Made by a program: the position numbers and the translations under genes. 59,542 nucleotides of DNA from a virus, in the IMG/VR virus record IMGVR_UViG_3300030329_002202, positions 1-59,542 of that record. The stretch is one strand, 5' to 3'. Positions 25,025 through 34,911 of this stretch are shown here, one piece after another (the first letter of the stretch is position 1; each line of letters opens with the position of its first letter). The notes below the pieces were generated by a model, which saw only the letters and a list, made by a program, of their open reading frames with translations, was not told where the DNA came from and made no database searches.

Positions 25025-25954
25025 ATGACAAAGAAAAAAACATTCCCAAAGAAAAAGACCACAGAAGATGTATCAGTAGCTACTGAAACTGTTGTGGCAA
25101 CTCCAGCAGAGGAGAGCTTTGAAGTTCCTCCAATGCCTAAAAAATCTAACCCTTTTGTTAATCAATCTTTTGGTAAGAAGTCAGAAAAACCAAGCCTATA
25201 TAGGTTAACTGGTGGTAAAAGAATTAAAGGAACAAATAGAAAACAGTTTCCTGTTGTTTATATGATGAGAGCAGAAGATGTTATATATGACCCAATAAAA
25301 AGAGTAAATAGAAAGATTAGATATATACCTGGAGAATCTTCTATCTATGAAGATGAACAGAAAGATGACGCTAAAGTAAAATCACCTATTATATTTACTG
25401 AGGGTGTTTTAGCTGTGAATCATCAAAATCCAACTCTAAAAAACTTTTTAGATAATTGTAATGCTAATGGAAGCAACCCAAATAGAATGAGAGATAAAAG
25501 AATTTCATTTAAAATGGTTGATAAAGCTTCTACTGCTAAAGAAATGTTAACTAAAGAAATGAAAGAAATGGATGCTATGAATCTTGCTCTTAAAATGCCT
25601 ATTAGCAAGCTTATTGGTTATGCTAAAGTATTGGGTGTTAATGTTGACAAAAGCACAGAGGAGATTAGATATGACATGAAGGTATTAGCTAAGAAAGCTC
25701 CAAATTCTTTTATTGCAGGATTAGATGACCCTATGACAGACATTAAAGAAACAATATTAAATGCTGAAGATTATGGTATTATATCTATTCAGTCAAATAG
25801 AGTTTCTTGGAAAAGAGGTAATGAACTTAATTTAATTTGTCATGTCCCTGTTGGCATAAAACCTTTAGACCATTTTTCTGGATACTGCTTACAAGAGGAT
25901 GGGCAGCTTGTTTTAGATGAAATGAGAAAACAAATAGATAAATTTAACAGTTAA
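25025..25954 (+). CDS. Virion protein, connector-region
   Basis: 309 aa. The N-terminal 60 residues are Lys/Pro-rich and disordered. The rest is mixed alpha/beta with RYIPGESSIYEDEQ, VKSPIIFTEGVLAVNHQNPT and FSGYCLQEDGQLVLDEMRKQ. The gene lies between the decoration genes and a terminator/promoter, in the position of a head-completion or structural protein of crAss-like and related phages. No enzyme motif. An AATTTAAT-type leader box precedes the ATG. Confidence 0.6.
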   Translation: MTKKKTFPKKKTTEDVSVATETVVATPAEESFEVPPMPKKSNPFVNQSFGKKSEKPSLYRLTGGKRIKGTNRKQFPVVYMMRAEDVIYDPIKRVNRKIRYIPGESSIYEDEQKDDAKVKSPIIFTEGVLAVNHQNPTLKNFLDNCNANGSNPNRMRDKRISFKMVDKASTAKEMLTKEMKEMDAMNLALKMPISKLIGYAKVLGVNVDKSTEEIRYDMKVLAKKAPNSFIAGLDDPMTDIKETILNAEDYGIISIQSNRVSWKRGNELNLICHVPVGIKPLDHFSGYCLQEDGQLVLDEMRKQIDKFNS

Positions 25955-25980
25955 TAAAATTACCCATATCTGTTTTTTAA

Positions 25981-26010
25981 GGGGGGTTACTTTTGTAGCC
26001 CCCTTTTTTT
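25981..26010 (+). terminator. Intrinsic terminator overlapping a promoter
   Basis: G-rich arm GGGGGTTAC (25982-25990), loop TTTT, GTAGCCCCC (25995-26003), then a run of seven T. The stem is 9 bp with one G-T pair. The loop and arm contain TTTG (25992-25995), which is the -33 element of the next promoter. Confidence 0.9.
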
Positions 26011-26021
26011 TATTATATTTG
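25992..26021 (+). promoter_or_regulatory. Promoter with -33 inside terminator loop
   Basis: TTTG (25992-25995), 18-nt spacer, TATATTTG (26014-26021): full Bacteroidetes consensus. The start codon at 26028 lies 6 nt downstream of the -7 element, so the transcript would be leaderless or nearly so. Confidence 0.85.
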
Positions 26022-26027
26022 TACATT

Positions 26028-26696
26028 ATGACAATAGATGAATTATATAGGTTTGTACAATTAATGGCTAACAAGGAGAATAGAGGTTGGATTAGACCAA
26101 CTGAATTTAACTTATTAGCTACAAGAGCACAATTAGATTTAATAAAGGATAGGGTAGGTAATCCATCACCAGATGGTATGGTTAATGGATTTAGAGAAAA
26201 CTCTCAATTACACGATGAGATTAGAGAAGTTATAACTTTTGAAACCAACTTAACACCTGATGCAAATGGTAATTTTGCTTTTCCAGCAAACTATCTGTAT
26301 TTTTTAGGTGCAAGTTTTAATGGTTTAGAAGTAGATATGATTGGACATGGAGATGTAAACACAAGAAGAAATAGTTTTTTAAACCCACCTTCAGATGATT
26401 TTCCTGTTGGAACCATAACAAGTGATGGTATACAAATATTTACATCTGGTGTAACTAATCAGACTACTGGGACTTTATTATTAACATATATATCTGAACC
26501 AACTGCTCCAGTTTGGGCATTCTCAACTGTGAATAATATAGAAATATATAATGTCACAAACTCAACACAGTTAGTATTACCACCAACAACTCATCAAGAA
26601 ATTGCTCATAGAATATTATCTTACTTAGGTGTAGCATTAAGAGAGGCAACAGTAGTTGAATATGGTACAGCTAAAGTATTAGAAACAAAACAATAA
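26028..26696 (+). CDS. Head-tail connector / ring protein candidate
   Basis: 222 aa from ATG 26028. A TTG at 26019 lies in frame but overlaps the promoter -7 element, so I do not use it. MTIDELYRFVQLMANKENRG and LPPTTHQEIAHRILSYLGVA indicate a helical connector-type protein; the middle has beta strands. The stop overlaps the next ATG (ATAATGG). Order portal-capsid-this gene suggests a ring/adaptor protein, assigned by context. Confidence 0.6.
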   Translation: MTIDELYRFVQLMANKENRGWIRPTEFNLLATRAQLDLIKDRVGNPSPDGMVNGFRENSQLHDEIREVITFETNLTPDANGNFAFPANYLYFLGASFNGLEVDMIGHGDVNTRRNSFLNPPSDDFPVGTITSDGIQIFTSGVTNQTTGTLLLTYISEPTAPVWAFSTVNNIEIYNVTNSTQLVLPPTTHQEIAHRILSYLGVALREATVVEYGTAKVLETKQ

Positions 26697-28483
26697 TGGC
26701 ACTAAAAGGACAAATAGTAGAACAGGTATTAAAAATTGTAAATGGAGGTCAGTTAAATGATGACTCAAAAATTACAAAACAAGAAGTGGGTGCTCTATTA
26801 GAGCAAGAGAGAGACGCTTTAGTTAGAAAAACAATACTAGAAAATGCTACTCTAGGAGAACATGAATTGCCAAATGAATTTATAAGTGTTCATAGATGTC
26901 AGATATACGTTGACCACCTATATGGTGGTGGTGGTAGACCTTATGTTTATTTACCTCATCAACCAGTTAATCTACCAAATGATGGTGGTATATATAGAGT
27001 TTGTAAAATAACTGATGTTTATGAAGGAACCAATACAACATCTGGATATGATGTTAGAAGGGATAAGCTTGATATTTTAATTGCATCAGATGATTCAGAA
27101 ACACATAACTTGGGTGCTGATAGTGAGTATCAAATTAAGTTTCAAAATAAAAAGGCAGGTGGTCATCATGATATAGGAAACAAATTTGTGTTTTCATTGT
27201 TGTTTGGACAAACTGAAGCTAACGCTAAAAAATATAGCTTTCAATTTACCTATAAAAATCAATCAGGAAGAGGTTCTGATGAAACAACTTTACACAACTT
27301 AAATGCAAATGCTTTACTATCAAGCCTTAATAGAAATAAAGACTTCCAGCAGTTTTTAAATACAAACAGGTTGAGAATGACCTGGGCACAAGATGAAATA
27401 GCAACAGAAAATTTCCCAACAATATCTCTTCATTTCCACAGTACATATACTGATTTTTATATGGGTCCCACTCTAAGTACAATGCCAAGCGAATGGGCTA
27501 TCAAATCTGTTCTAACAAACTCTGAGGTTGTTGACTTTTTAGATGGTGGTGCAGGTGATGGTGCTCAAGGAGTAGGAACAAGAAAGGTTTCAACACTTAC
27601 TGAAGCTACTGATACAGCAGGAATATACCCTGCAAGAGGTTTTGGTATTACAATAGAATACTCTAAGAACAGCAGACTAAAAGAGCTTGGAGATGATATT
27701 CATGGAGTTAAATCTAAAGGGTCTACTGTTTTACACACCTATATTGAACTTACTCATGAAGACATGATTGCATTAAACTTTGGTGATGTTGGTTATGGAG
27801 TTCCTACTGTGCAGAACTTAGCTAAAATGTGGGTAAATAAATATGCTAGTATATTAAAAATATATGGCATAAGGGCATATATAAACCCAGCAAGTGGTTC
27901 TGGTGCTGAAATATCAATAGAAGAGGAAACTCCATTAGGTGGATTTGACGATGTTAGATTTCAGCCACAGGGCACAATATCTGGAGCAATAAGTGCTGAC
28001 GATTTTGGTGGTCAGCATATGCATAAATCATCAGAGAGGTTAAATTATAGAGAGCTGTATTGTTACTCTAGGATGCCTAATCCTGGCATGTATTCTAGAA
28101 TGTATGATGACGCAATACTTCTTAGTGGTAAAAAGTTTTGGTATAGACAAGATAGTTTAACAGGTCCAGATAGATTTCATCAAAGTGATAATCCTGGTCC
28201 ATTTTCAGATACAGGAGACCATGGGAGAGCAAAGCTATATCTATACAATGAGAATCCTAGAGATGTTGTTGCAAATACCAATATGGAATATAGTGACCCA
28301 AACAGGTATCCAATGCACATAAATGTTTGGATGGTTGCTAAATCAGGTGTTTATGAAATGAATGAAGAGTTCCCAGTTCCAGAAGATGCTTTGTCAGAAA
28401 TAATAAAATCCTTAGTTGCTACATTTACAACAATGAGAGCAGCCAAAGAGGATGTAGTAAATGATAACATAGATATAGTATAA
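26696..28483 (+). CDS. Connector/tail structural protein
   Basis: 595 aa. An N-terminal helical part (QEVGALLEQERDALVRKTIL), a beta-rich middle (HRCQIYVDHLYGGGGRPYVY) and a C-terminal region with VWMVAKSGVYEMNEEFPVP then an acidic tail. It overlaps both neighbours by one nucleotide or so, a tight connector operon. No catalytic motif. Likely a tail-ring or tube protein, assigned by position. Confidence 0.6.
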   Translation: MALKGQIVEQVLKIVNGGQLNDDSKITKQEVGALLEQERDALVRKTILENATLGEHELPNEFISVHRCQIYVDHLYGGGGRPYVYLPHQPVNLPNDGGIYRVCKITDVYEGTNTTSGYDVRRDKLDILIASDDSETHNLGADSEYQIKFQNKKAGGHHDIGNKFVFSLLFGQTEANAKKYSFQFTYKNQSGRGSDETTLHNLNANALLSSLNRNKDFQQFLNTNRLRMTWAQDEIATENFPTISLHFHSTYTDFYMGPTLSTMPSEWAIKSVLTNSEVVDFLDGGAGDGAQGVGTRKVSTLTEATDTAGIYPARGFGITIEYSKNSRLKELGDDIHGVKSKGSTVLHTYIELTHEDMIALNFGDVGYGVPTVQNLAKMWVNKYASILKIYGIRAYINPASGSGAEISIEEETPLGGFDDVRFQPQGTISGAISADDFGGQHMHKSSERLNYRELYCYSRMPNPGMYSRMYDDAILLSGKKFWYRQDSLTGPDRFHQSDNPGPFSDTGDHGRAKLYLYNENPRDVVANTNMEYSDPNRYPMHINVWMVAKSGVYEMNEEFPVPEDALSEIIKSLVATFTTMRAAKEDVVNDNIDIV

Positions 28484-29196
28484 TGTATATAGAGTTAGAA
28501 GAAATAATAAACGAGCTTCTTATTGAAGAAGGAAAAACAAGTGAGAATGATTTTCTTAGATACTTTAAGTTAGGTATGAGAGGAATGAAAGAGCTCAGTT
28601 TTGATGTTGGTGGAGGAAATAAAACAGTAGAGCTTGTTGTTGATTCTAACACTTTAACTGTCAATTTACCAAGTGATTATGTTAAGTATATAAAAATAGC
28701 TGTATATGGTAAAGATGGTGATTTACACCCTCTTGGTCTTAGAAATAAAAAGTCACTAATATCCACTGTAGCTAATTCTGTTCAATCTAATGACGATGAA
28801 TTAAATCCATCATATTTTGAATATTCTCAAGAATATGGAATTGGTGGAGGAAATAATGCTAATGGATATTATAGAGTTGATTTAGAGAACTCCACTATAC
28901 AATTTACCTCTGCACTATCTGGTAAAAAGATAATTTTAGAATATATATCTAATTCTCTTATACACCCAAAAGAAGGAAAAGTTGTTATACATGAGTTTAT
29001 GGCTGATGCGATGAGAGCATATATATATTGGAAGTCTATACATAGAAAGAGGGCTGTGGACCCAGGAGAAAAGACTTCTGCTAAAACAGATTATTATAAC
29101 CAAAAGAGGCTTGCTAGAGCAAGAATGTTGAGTTTCACAAAACAAGAAGCTTTACAAACAATAAGAAAACCATTCAAGCAAGCTCCTAAAATATAA
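28483..29196 (+). CDS. Connector / tail-tubular-A-like protein
   Basis: 237 aa. ELEEIINELLIEEGKTSEND and MRGMKELSFDVGGGNKTVEL then NLPSDYVKYIKIAVYGKDG recall the first ring/adaptor proteins of podoviruses. Repeated beta strands and LIHPKEGKVVIHEFMADAMR follow. It comes just before the very large tail protein. Function by analogy and position. Confidence 0.6.
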   Translation: MYIELEEIINELLIEEGKTSENDFLRYFKLGMRGMKELSFDVGGGNKTVELVVDSNTLTVNLPSDYVKYIKIAVYGKDGDLHPLGLRNKKSLISTVANSVQSNDDELNPSYFEYSQEYGIGGGNNANGYYRVDLENSTIQFTSALSGKKIILEYISNSLIHPKEGKVVIHEFMADAMRAYIYWKSIHRKRAVDPGEKTSAKTDYYNQKRLARARMLSFTKQEALQTIRKPFKQAPKI

Positions 29197-29200
29197 ATAA

Positions 29201-32200
29201 ATGCAAGATAAAAGGAATTTTCAAGGTGGACTTAACAGAGATGATGATGCCAGGGTTATGCCTGATGGAGATTATTTCTATGCCCAAAATATAAGAATAT
29301 TATCTTCTGAGGATAATACAACTATGCTTGTTGAAAATGTAAGGGGTACAACCAGTGAAACTTATTCAGAAGCAACATTAGGTTCTGCACGTGAATATAA
29401 AGTTATTGGTTCTTATGAAGATAAGAAAAAGGAGTGTCTTTATTATTTTATATGGAACGTTCAAGCATATCACCTTATATTAGAGTATAATATCAACACA
29501 GACACAATATCTACTGTGTATAGGGATGCAGGTGAAGAAATCAATAATGTTCTTAGATTTGATAAAAATACCCTTATAACAGGTATTAACAAAATTGATG
29601 ATTTATTATATTGGACTTGTGATAATACATATATAGACAATAAGGGGGAGCTTAGAAATAATGAACCAAAGTATATTAACGTAGAAAAAGCTAAAACAGG
29701 TTGGTCTGCTTATTACGCAAATGGAAATTACAATGCTAATCCAAGAACAGCATTTCCCATAGAGACATCTTACCCATTTGAGTTTTTCGCAGCAGCAGAT
29801 GGTTCAACTTATAGTCTTGTTGATTTTGAGCATAAATTAAAATATATTGATGTGTGTAAATATAAACCACCACCTCCAATATATAAAAACCAGACACCAA
29901 TTAGAAATGTATCTACCAGCCCTTATACACCAATAGGTCCTGTTGGACCAATAATTTTACAACAAACTATGCAATATGGGCCAGAAATACCTGCAAATGG
30001 TATAAGTTATTCAAATATACCACTTAGTCTAGTGGAGAGTAGGGACGAGTTAGAATTTGCTTATAAGAAAAATAATCTATATGGTCACGTTTGGCAGTTT
30101 GCTTATAGATATATATATAAAAACAATGAGCAAGGTGCTTATTCTGAATGGAGCTGGGTTCTTCCACCACCACAATATGGAACAAACATGGTGGATGAAG
30201 GTAAACAGAACTTATATAACGAAATAAGAGTGTGGTATCACAATGGGCCTGCTGATGTTGAGAAAATAGAGATAGTTGCTAGAAAGTGTTCTTATATAGA
30301 GACATCTCCAGATGAGGGTAATAAGGGTGAGTTTTACCTTATAGCAACTGTAGATAATTATTATTATGATTCAACATGGTCTGAAACTACTGATACTTCT
30401 GATACTGGTGGTCTATATTATGGCTACACATCTATGCAAAATGCAAACACTCCATATATAAATACTTACAATACAGATGGTTCAAGCACACAGCATCAAG
30501 ACCAACCAACAGGATATATAGATTTTAGAAACGATGGTGTGTACAGTCAAGTTGACCCTGTTGCTTTTGGAAAGTTGTTTGACCAGGTTCCTTTAAGGGC
30601 AAAAGCTCAAGAGATAATTGGAAAAAATAGATTGGCTTATGGTAATTATGTAGATGGATTTGACCAAGTAAAGCCACATTTTGAACTAATGCCTGAATAT
30701 GGAAATGAAATCCAGTTTACAATAATAAACCCAACAAGCGATAATAGTGATACTAATTGGTACACTTTAGGTGGTTCTAGTTTTGATGCTGGTATAATAC
30801 AGGAATACGATTTGACTGAAGAAAATTTTGGTGGTAGCACAAAACTTGGTGCTGACTCTATAAATGCCCACCCAAACTGGAATGGATGGATGTATCTCCC
30901 TGACCACCCAGAGATGACTTATGATTCTCAGGCACAACCAAGAGAGGCTCTGGCGATTGATGCGAGAGCTTTTCAATTACAAAGTATAATAACCTTTCCA
31001 ACAGTAGCACAGTTTGGTCAAAAATTTAGAATTAGAGTTGGACAGAAGCTTAGGTATAAGCAAGATTGTAAAGGTGCTTGGTGGCCTAATTATTTTAGTG
31101 ATGGATTTCTTGATTATAAATATTTTGGTTATCAAATAGATTTAGAAAAAACAGTAGGTGGAGGTGGAATACCTGCTCTTATTGATGAATTTATTGAAGA
31201 TATAAAAATAATATGTAACTACGACCAGGTGGCTAACCCCCCAACTATACCAGACTATAGAGGCACTGAAGAGACTAACCCTTACTGGGGAGAACCAATA
31301 AGACCTTATTGGAGGGGTAGTGATAGTTGCGATTCTGATTGCACTCCTAACTATGGAGATTGGGATGCTCCACTCCAAACATCAGCAGAGATGCATTTAA
31401 AAACAATAGAGAAGGTTGATAGTGATTTTGGAAATGATAATGTTATAAGAATGTTTTGGCACCCATTTGGACAAACTATAAGCGAAAGCACTGGTTACCC
31501 AAATGGTAACTGTTCTCAAAATTATCCAATAATATATTATAGAAGGTGTACTGGGGAAGAAACAACCAATCTACATGTTATGAAAAGTAGTAATGGAACT
31601 TATAGAGATTTTACTGAATGTGGTAGTTGTAATTGTTCATCAGGATACAGGACTTTTGACTGTAATGATTTTGCTTGTCAACCATGTGATTTTTGTTGTC
31701 GAGCTAAAGCTTGGGATGATACTGAAAGGTACATGCCTAGTGCTCCAGAGTGGCACTCTAAATTTACATATTCCCCTGCACTAGAGCAAGGAACTATATG
31801 GGAAGACTCAAATAACACAAATGATACATTAGAAAACAATATTAAAATTGTAGATGATGCATCTACTTTTAAGTCTGGTGCTTGGCATAGATTTGGTTTG
31901 GTTTATTATGACGAAAAGGGAAGAAGTTCTACTGTTATGTTAAATGAACCTACCCCTGCTGCCCCTGACAGAAACTCTTCTGTTTATGTAGCATTCCCAA
32001 CAGAAAGAAAATATAAGCAGTTTCTAGATGAGGATGGTAGTTTTAATTATACAAACAATGCATTAAGTAATGCAGAAAAACTACAACCTGCTGATATTGC
32101 GTGGAAGATATATCATAAACCACCTGTTTGGGCGAGGTATTATCATTGGGTATACGCAAGAAACTCTTCTGTTGGTGAGTTTCTGCAATTTATGATTGAC

Positions 32201-34885
32201 GCTGCTTATGTTAATAAAGGAGCAAAAGCTGGAACCTCCCAAGGTGAGGCAACTGCAGATTCAAAAATATACATATCATTAAACACAATGGATGGTAGAG
32301 ATTGGAGTTATGGAAATAGAAATAGGTCTCTTGTTGGTAAGTGGAGTTTTGCTGAGGGCGATAGAATAAGGATATTAACAGATTCTAATGGTACTGTAAT
32401 GACAAATCCTGATACAGATGTTCAAACATATTATGATTTTAAAATCAGTGAAGTTGGTCACTATCCTGGTAGGTTTGATTATGACCCAAATGCCCCTGAA
32501 GATATGGAGGATGGTAGGTCAGGTAAAGTTAAATTAAGTCCTGACTCCCCTGCTGGTGGTGAATTAAATCAACCAGCTAAAGCAAAACCTGGAAAGTTTA
32601 TTATATTAGATGACCCAAAAGTGCCAGGATATAATATAGACAGTGAGGTGGATGGTGAAATAACAAAATGGGCTGGGGTTAGAGTTGAAATATATAGGCC
32701 TAAGAAAAACACAAATGAAGAAGAAAGTTTATATTATGAATTTTCTGAAAGGCATGCTATAGTTGAACCTGGAACAGAAGCCAGAAGACATGCAGGTGGT
32801 GCAGGAGGGCAGGTTCAACAACCAGATGCTGACTATATAGCTGGAGACAATGTTGATTCAGACGTTCCTGCAACAGGTAGATTTAGGAGAGGTGATGTAT
32901 GGTATAAATCTAGGGACCTCAGCACTGCTGCTGTAACTGTCCCTGGTCAGTTTTTTGAAGATTATTTCTTAAACGACTTTATGCAAACTAATCATAATAA
33001 TATAGGTAGGCCACATATATCTAGTCCTTATGCTAAAGCTAAAAGAAGAGAGGCTACTATAACATATTCTGATGTATATACTCTTGACACACAATTTAAT
33101 GGATTGCATTCTTTTAATTTTAGTCAAAGACCATATATGGATTATGATATAACAAAGGGTTCTATACAAAAACTTGTAGCTACAGAAACAAACCTTGTTA
33201 TGATGCAAGAAAATAAATGTTCTACACTAATGATTAGTAAGAATATTATAAATTCTCCTGATGGAGATGCTGGATTAACACTATCTACAAATATTCTACC
33301 TGAAGAGCAGACTTACACAAGTGGTGATTTTGGTCCATGCTTAAACCCAGAATCTGTTGCTGTTCATGAACAGACAATATATTTTATAGATATAAGGAGA
33401 GGGGCTGCTATTAGAATAGGTGGTGATGGCATTACAGTCATTTCTGATTATAAAATGAAGGACTTCTTTAGAGACAAGATGGATTTATATGAAAATATAT
33501 TAGAATCCCAATATGATGATTTACTAGATGGTGGATTATTTATACTAGGTGGGTATGATAGGAGACATGGTGAGTATGTTGTCACATTCCCAAATGTTTA
33601 CTCAAACACTGTAGGAACAACAGATGAGGAGTTGGCTGTTTGGACAACTAGTGATAGGGATTTTGACACAAACTCATTAAGGGAAGATGGAGTTACAGCC
33701 CTCAACTTAAATACTGATGTGTTAAGAGACAACGTAAGAGATGCAATTTATGATGAAGATGTACCAATTATGATAAGAGATGGAGGTAGACGTGTCACAA
33801 TAGCAAACAAAGCTGAAACCATAGCCTTCAATGAGGGGGCTAATAAATGGACTAGCTTCTACACTTTTTACCCTGATTACTATGCGACATTAAATAGAAT
33901 ATTTATATCATTTAAAAATGGTATATTATACAAGCATGATTCTGACGCTACTAATCACACAATGTTTTACGACAATCCATACCCAGATGAATCCATAATA
34001 GAGTTTCCTTTTAATGGAGATGTTTCTTCTGTAAAAACCTGGAACAACTTAACCTTAGAGGGTGCAGATAAACAAGAGGTTATTCCACTTGTTAACACAT
34101 CTACAAATGGTGGTAACGCATCAGTGGTAGCTACAACAGGTAGTGCAAATATAGAGGCTACAAATATAAACTTCCAAGCAAACGATATAGCTGTTGGAGA
34201 TTCTTTATGGTATAACGATAATGGAACTCTTAGAACTTTAGGTGTTATTACTGCTATAACTGATGCAGACACAATTGTTACAAGTGTTGGTGAAGTTAAT
34301 GCTTTTATTGCAGCTAGTAGTACATCATCTGGAAATGCTTTATTTGATGTGTTTGTGATAACTGCTGACACAACAATGTATAAAGCAAAGTTTGAAACAA
34401 ATATCAACAGCTCTGAAGTAACACACAGAACATCTTATGAGAACACAGCTACAAATGCAGGAACTTGGGTAACAAGAGAAGAGGTTGCTAGCACACATAT
34501 ACCATTTGGTAATACAAACACATCAGGTGGAGAATATTTTGGTATTGGAAGCTGTACATGTGCTGACGATTCAACAACATTAACAGGTGCTTCGTTTTTG
34601 TCTGCAGGATTACAAAGTGGTGATATTATTTATTATGATAACAGTGGAACAGAAACCATAATTGGAACAATAGATAGTATAACTGACACTGTAATAACAC
34701 TAACTGGTAATGCTTCTGCAAGTTTAACAAATACATTTATGTTTGTTGTAAAAAATGCCTCAATAGATGGAGACAGGTTAAAGGGTCATTATATGTGGAC
34801 AAGGTTAACGAAAAGAACAAAAGATAAAGTTCACTTATTTGCTGCAAATGCAAATGTAATTAACAGCGAACTTACTAATAAATAA
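29201..34885 (+). CDS. Very large tail protein (stabilisation / tail hub-like)
   Basis: 1894 aa. The N-terminus FQGGLNRDDDARVMPDGDYF resembles the start of crAss-like phage stabilisation/tail proteins (GG-N-D-D pattern). Repeated beta segments fill the body, with WNVQAYHLILEYNINTDT near the start. A Cys-rich patch (about residues 800-840) includes ECGSCNCSSGYRTFDCN and ACQPCDFCCRAKAWDD. Near the C-terminus two copies of the modular VGD-type domain lie at about 34135-34370 and 34555-34755. Likely forms the tail barrel. Start 4 nt after the upstream gene. Confidence 0.65.
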   Translation: MQDKRNFQGGLNRDDDARVMPDGDYFYAQNIRILSSEDNTTMLVENVRGTTSETYSEATLGSAREYKVIGSYEDKKKECLYYFIWNVQAYHLILEYNINTDTISTVYRDAGEEINNVLRFDKNTLITGINKIDDLLYWTCDNTYIDNKGELRNNEPKYINVEKAKTGWSAYYANGNYNANPRTAFPIETSYPFEFFAAADGSTYSLVDFEHKLKYIDVCKYKPPPPIYKNQTPIRNVSTSPYTPIGPVGPIILQQTMQYGPEIPANGISYSNIPLSLVESRDELEFAYKKNNLYGHVWQFAYRYIYKNNEQGAYSEWSWVLPPPQYGTNMVDEGKQNLYNEIRVWYHNGPADVEKIEIVARKCSYIETSPDEGNKGEFYLIATVDNYYYDSTWSETTDTSDTGGLYYGYTSMQNANTPYINTYNTDGSSTQHQDQPTGYIDFRNDGVYSQVDPVAFGKLFDQVPLRAKAQEIIGKNRLAYGNYVDGFDQVKPHFELMPEYGNEIQFTIINPTSDNSDTNWYTLGGSSFDAGIIQEYDLTEENFGGSTKLGADSINAHPNWNGWMYLPDHPEMTYDSQAQPREALAIDARAFQLQSIITFPTVAQFGQKFRIRVGQKLRYKQDCKGAWWPNYFSDGFLDYKYFGYQIDLEKTVGGGGIPALIDEFIEDIKIICNYDQVANPPTIPDYRGTEETNPYWGEPIRPYWRGSDSCDSDCTPNYGDWDAPLQTSAEMHLKTIEKVDSDFGNDNVIRMFWHPFGQTISESTGYPNGNCSQNYPIIYYRRCTGEETTNLHVMKSSNGTYRDFTECGSCNCSSGYRTFDCNDFACQPCDFCCRAKAWDDTERYMPSAPEWHSKFTYSPALEQGTIWEDSNNTNDTLENNIKIVDDASTFKSGAWHRFGLVYYDEKGRSSTVMLNEPTPAAPDRNSSVYVAFPTERKYKQFLDEDGSFNYTNNALSNAEKLQPADIAWKIYHKPPVWARYYHWVYARNSSVGEFLQFMIDAAYVNKGAKAGTSQGEATADSKIYISLNTMDGRDWSYGNRNRSLVGKWSFAEGDRIRILTDSNGTVMTNPDTDVQTYYDFKISEVGHYPGRFDYDPNAPEDMEDGRSGKVKLSPDSPAGGELNQPAKAKPGKFIILDDPKVPGYNIDSEVDGEITKWAGVRVEIYRPKKNTNEEESLYYEFSERHAIVEPGTEARRHAGGAGGQVQQPDADYIAGDNVDSDVPATGRFRRGDVWYKSRDLSTAAVTVPGQFFEDYFLNDFMQTNHNNIGRPHISSPYAKAKRREATITYSDVYTLDTQFNGLHSFNFSQRPYMDYDITKGSIQKLVATETNLVMMQENKCSTLMISKNIINSPDGDAGLTLSTNILPEEQTYTSGDFGPCLNPESVAVHEQTIYFIDIRRGAAIRIGGDGITVISDYKMKDFFRDKMDLYENILESQYDDLLDGGLFILGGYDRRHGEYVVTFPNVYSNTVGTTDEELAVWTTSDRDFDTNSLREDGVTALNLNTDVLRDNVRDAIYDEDVPIMIRDGGRRVTIANKAETIAFNEGANKWTSFYTFYPDYYATLNRIFISFKNGILYKHDSDATNHTMFYDNPYPDESIIEFPFNGDVSSVKTWNNLTLEGADKQEVIPLVNTSTNGGNASVVATTGSANIEATNINFQANDIAVGDSLWYNDNGTLRTLGVITAITDADTIVTSVGEVNAFIAASSTSSGNALFDVFVITADTTMYKAKFETNINSSEVTHRTSYENTATNAGTWVTREEVASTHIPFGNTNTSGGEYFGIGSCTCADDSTTLTGASFLSAGLQSGDIIYYDNSGTETIIGTIDSITDTVITLTGNASASLTNTFMFVVKNASIDGDRLKGHYMWTRLTKRTKDKVHLFAANANVINSELTNK

Positions 34886-34896
34886 ATAATAATTAC

Positions 34897-34904
34897 TATA
34901 TTTG
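34897..34904 (+). promoter_or_regulatory. Promoter -7 element TATATTTG, near-leaderless start
   Basis: A perfect -7 element, 7 nt before the ATG at 34912. No -33 TTTG is evident at 18-22 nt. It gives separate expression of the internal virion block. Confidence 0.65.
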
Positions 34905-34911
34905 TAAAATT

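Noticed and set aside
26019-26027. TTG start adding three residues to the connector gene
   Set aside because: It lies inside the promoter -7 element; the ATG at 26028 is the natural start.
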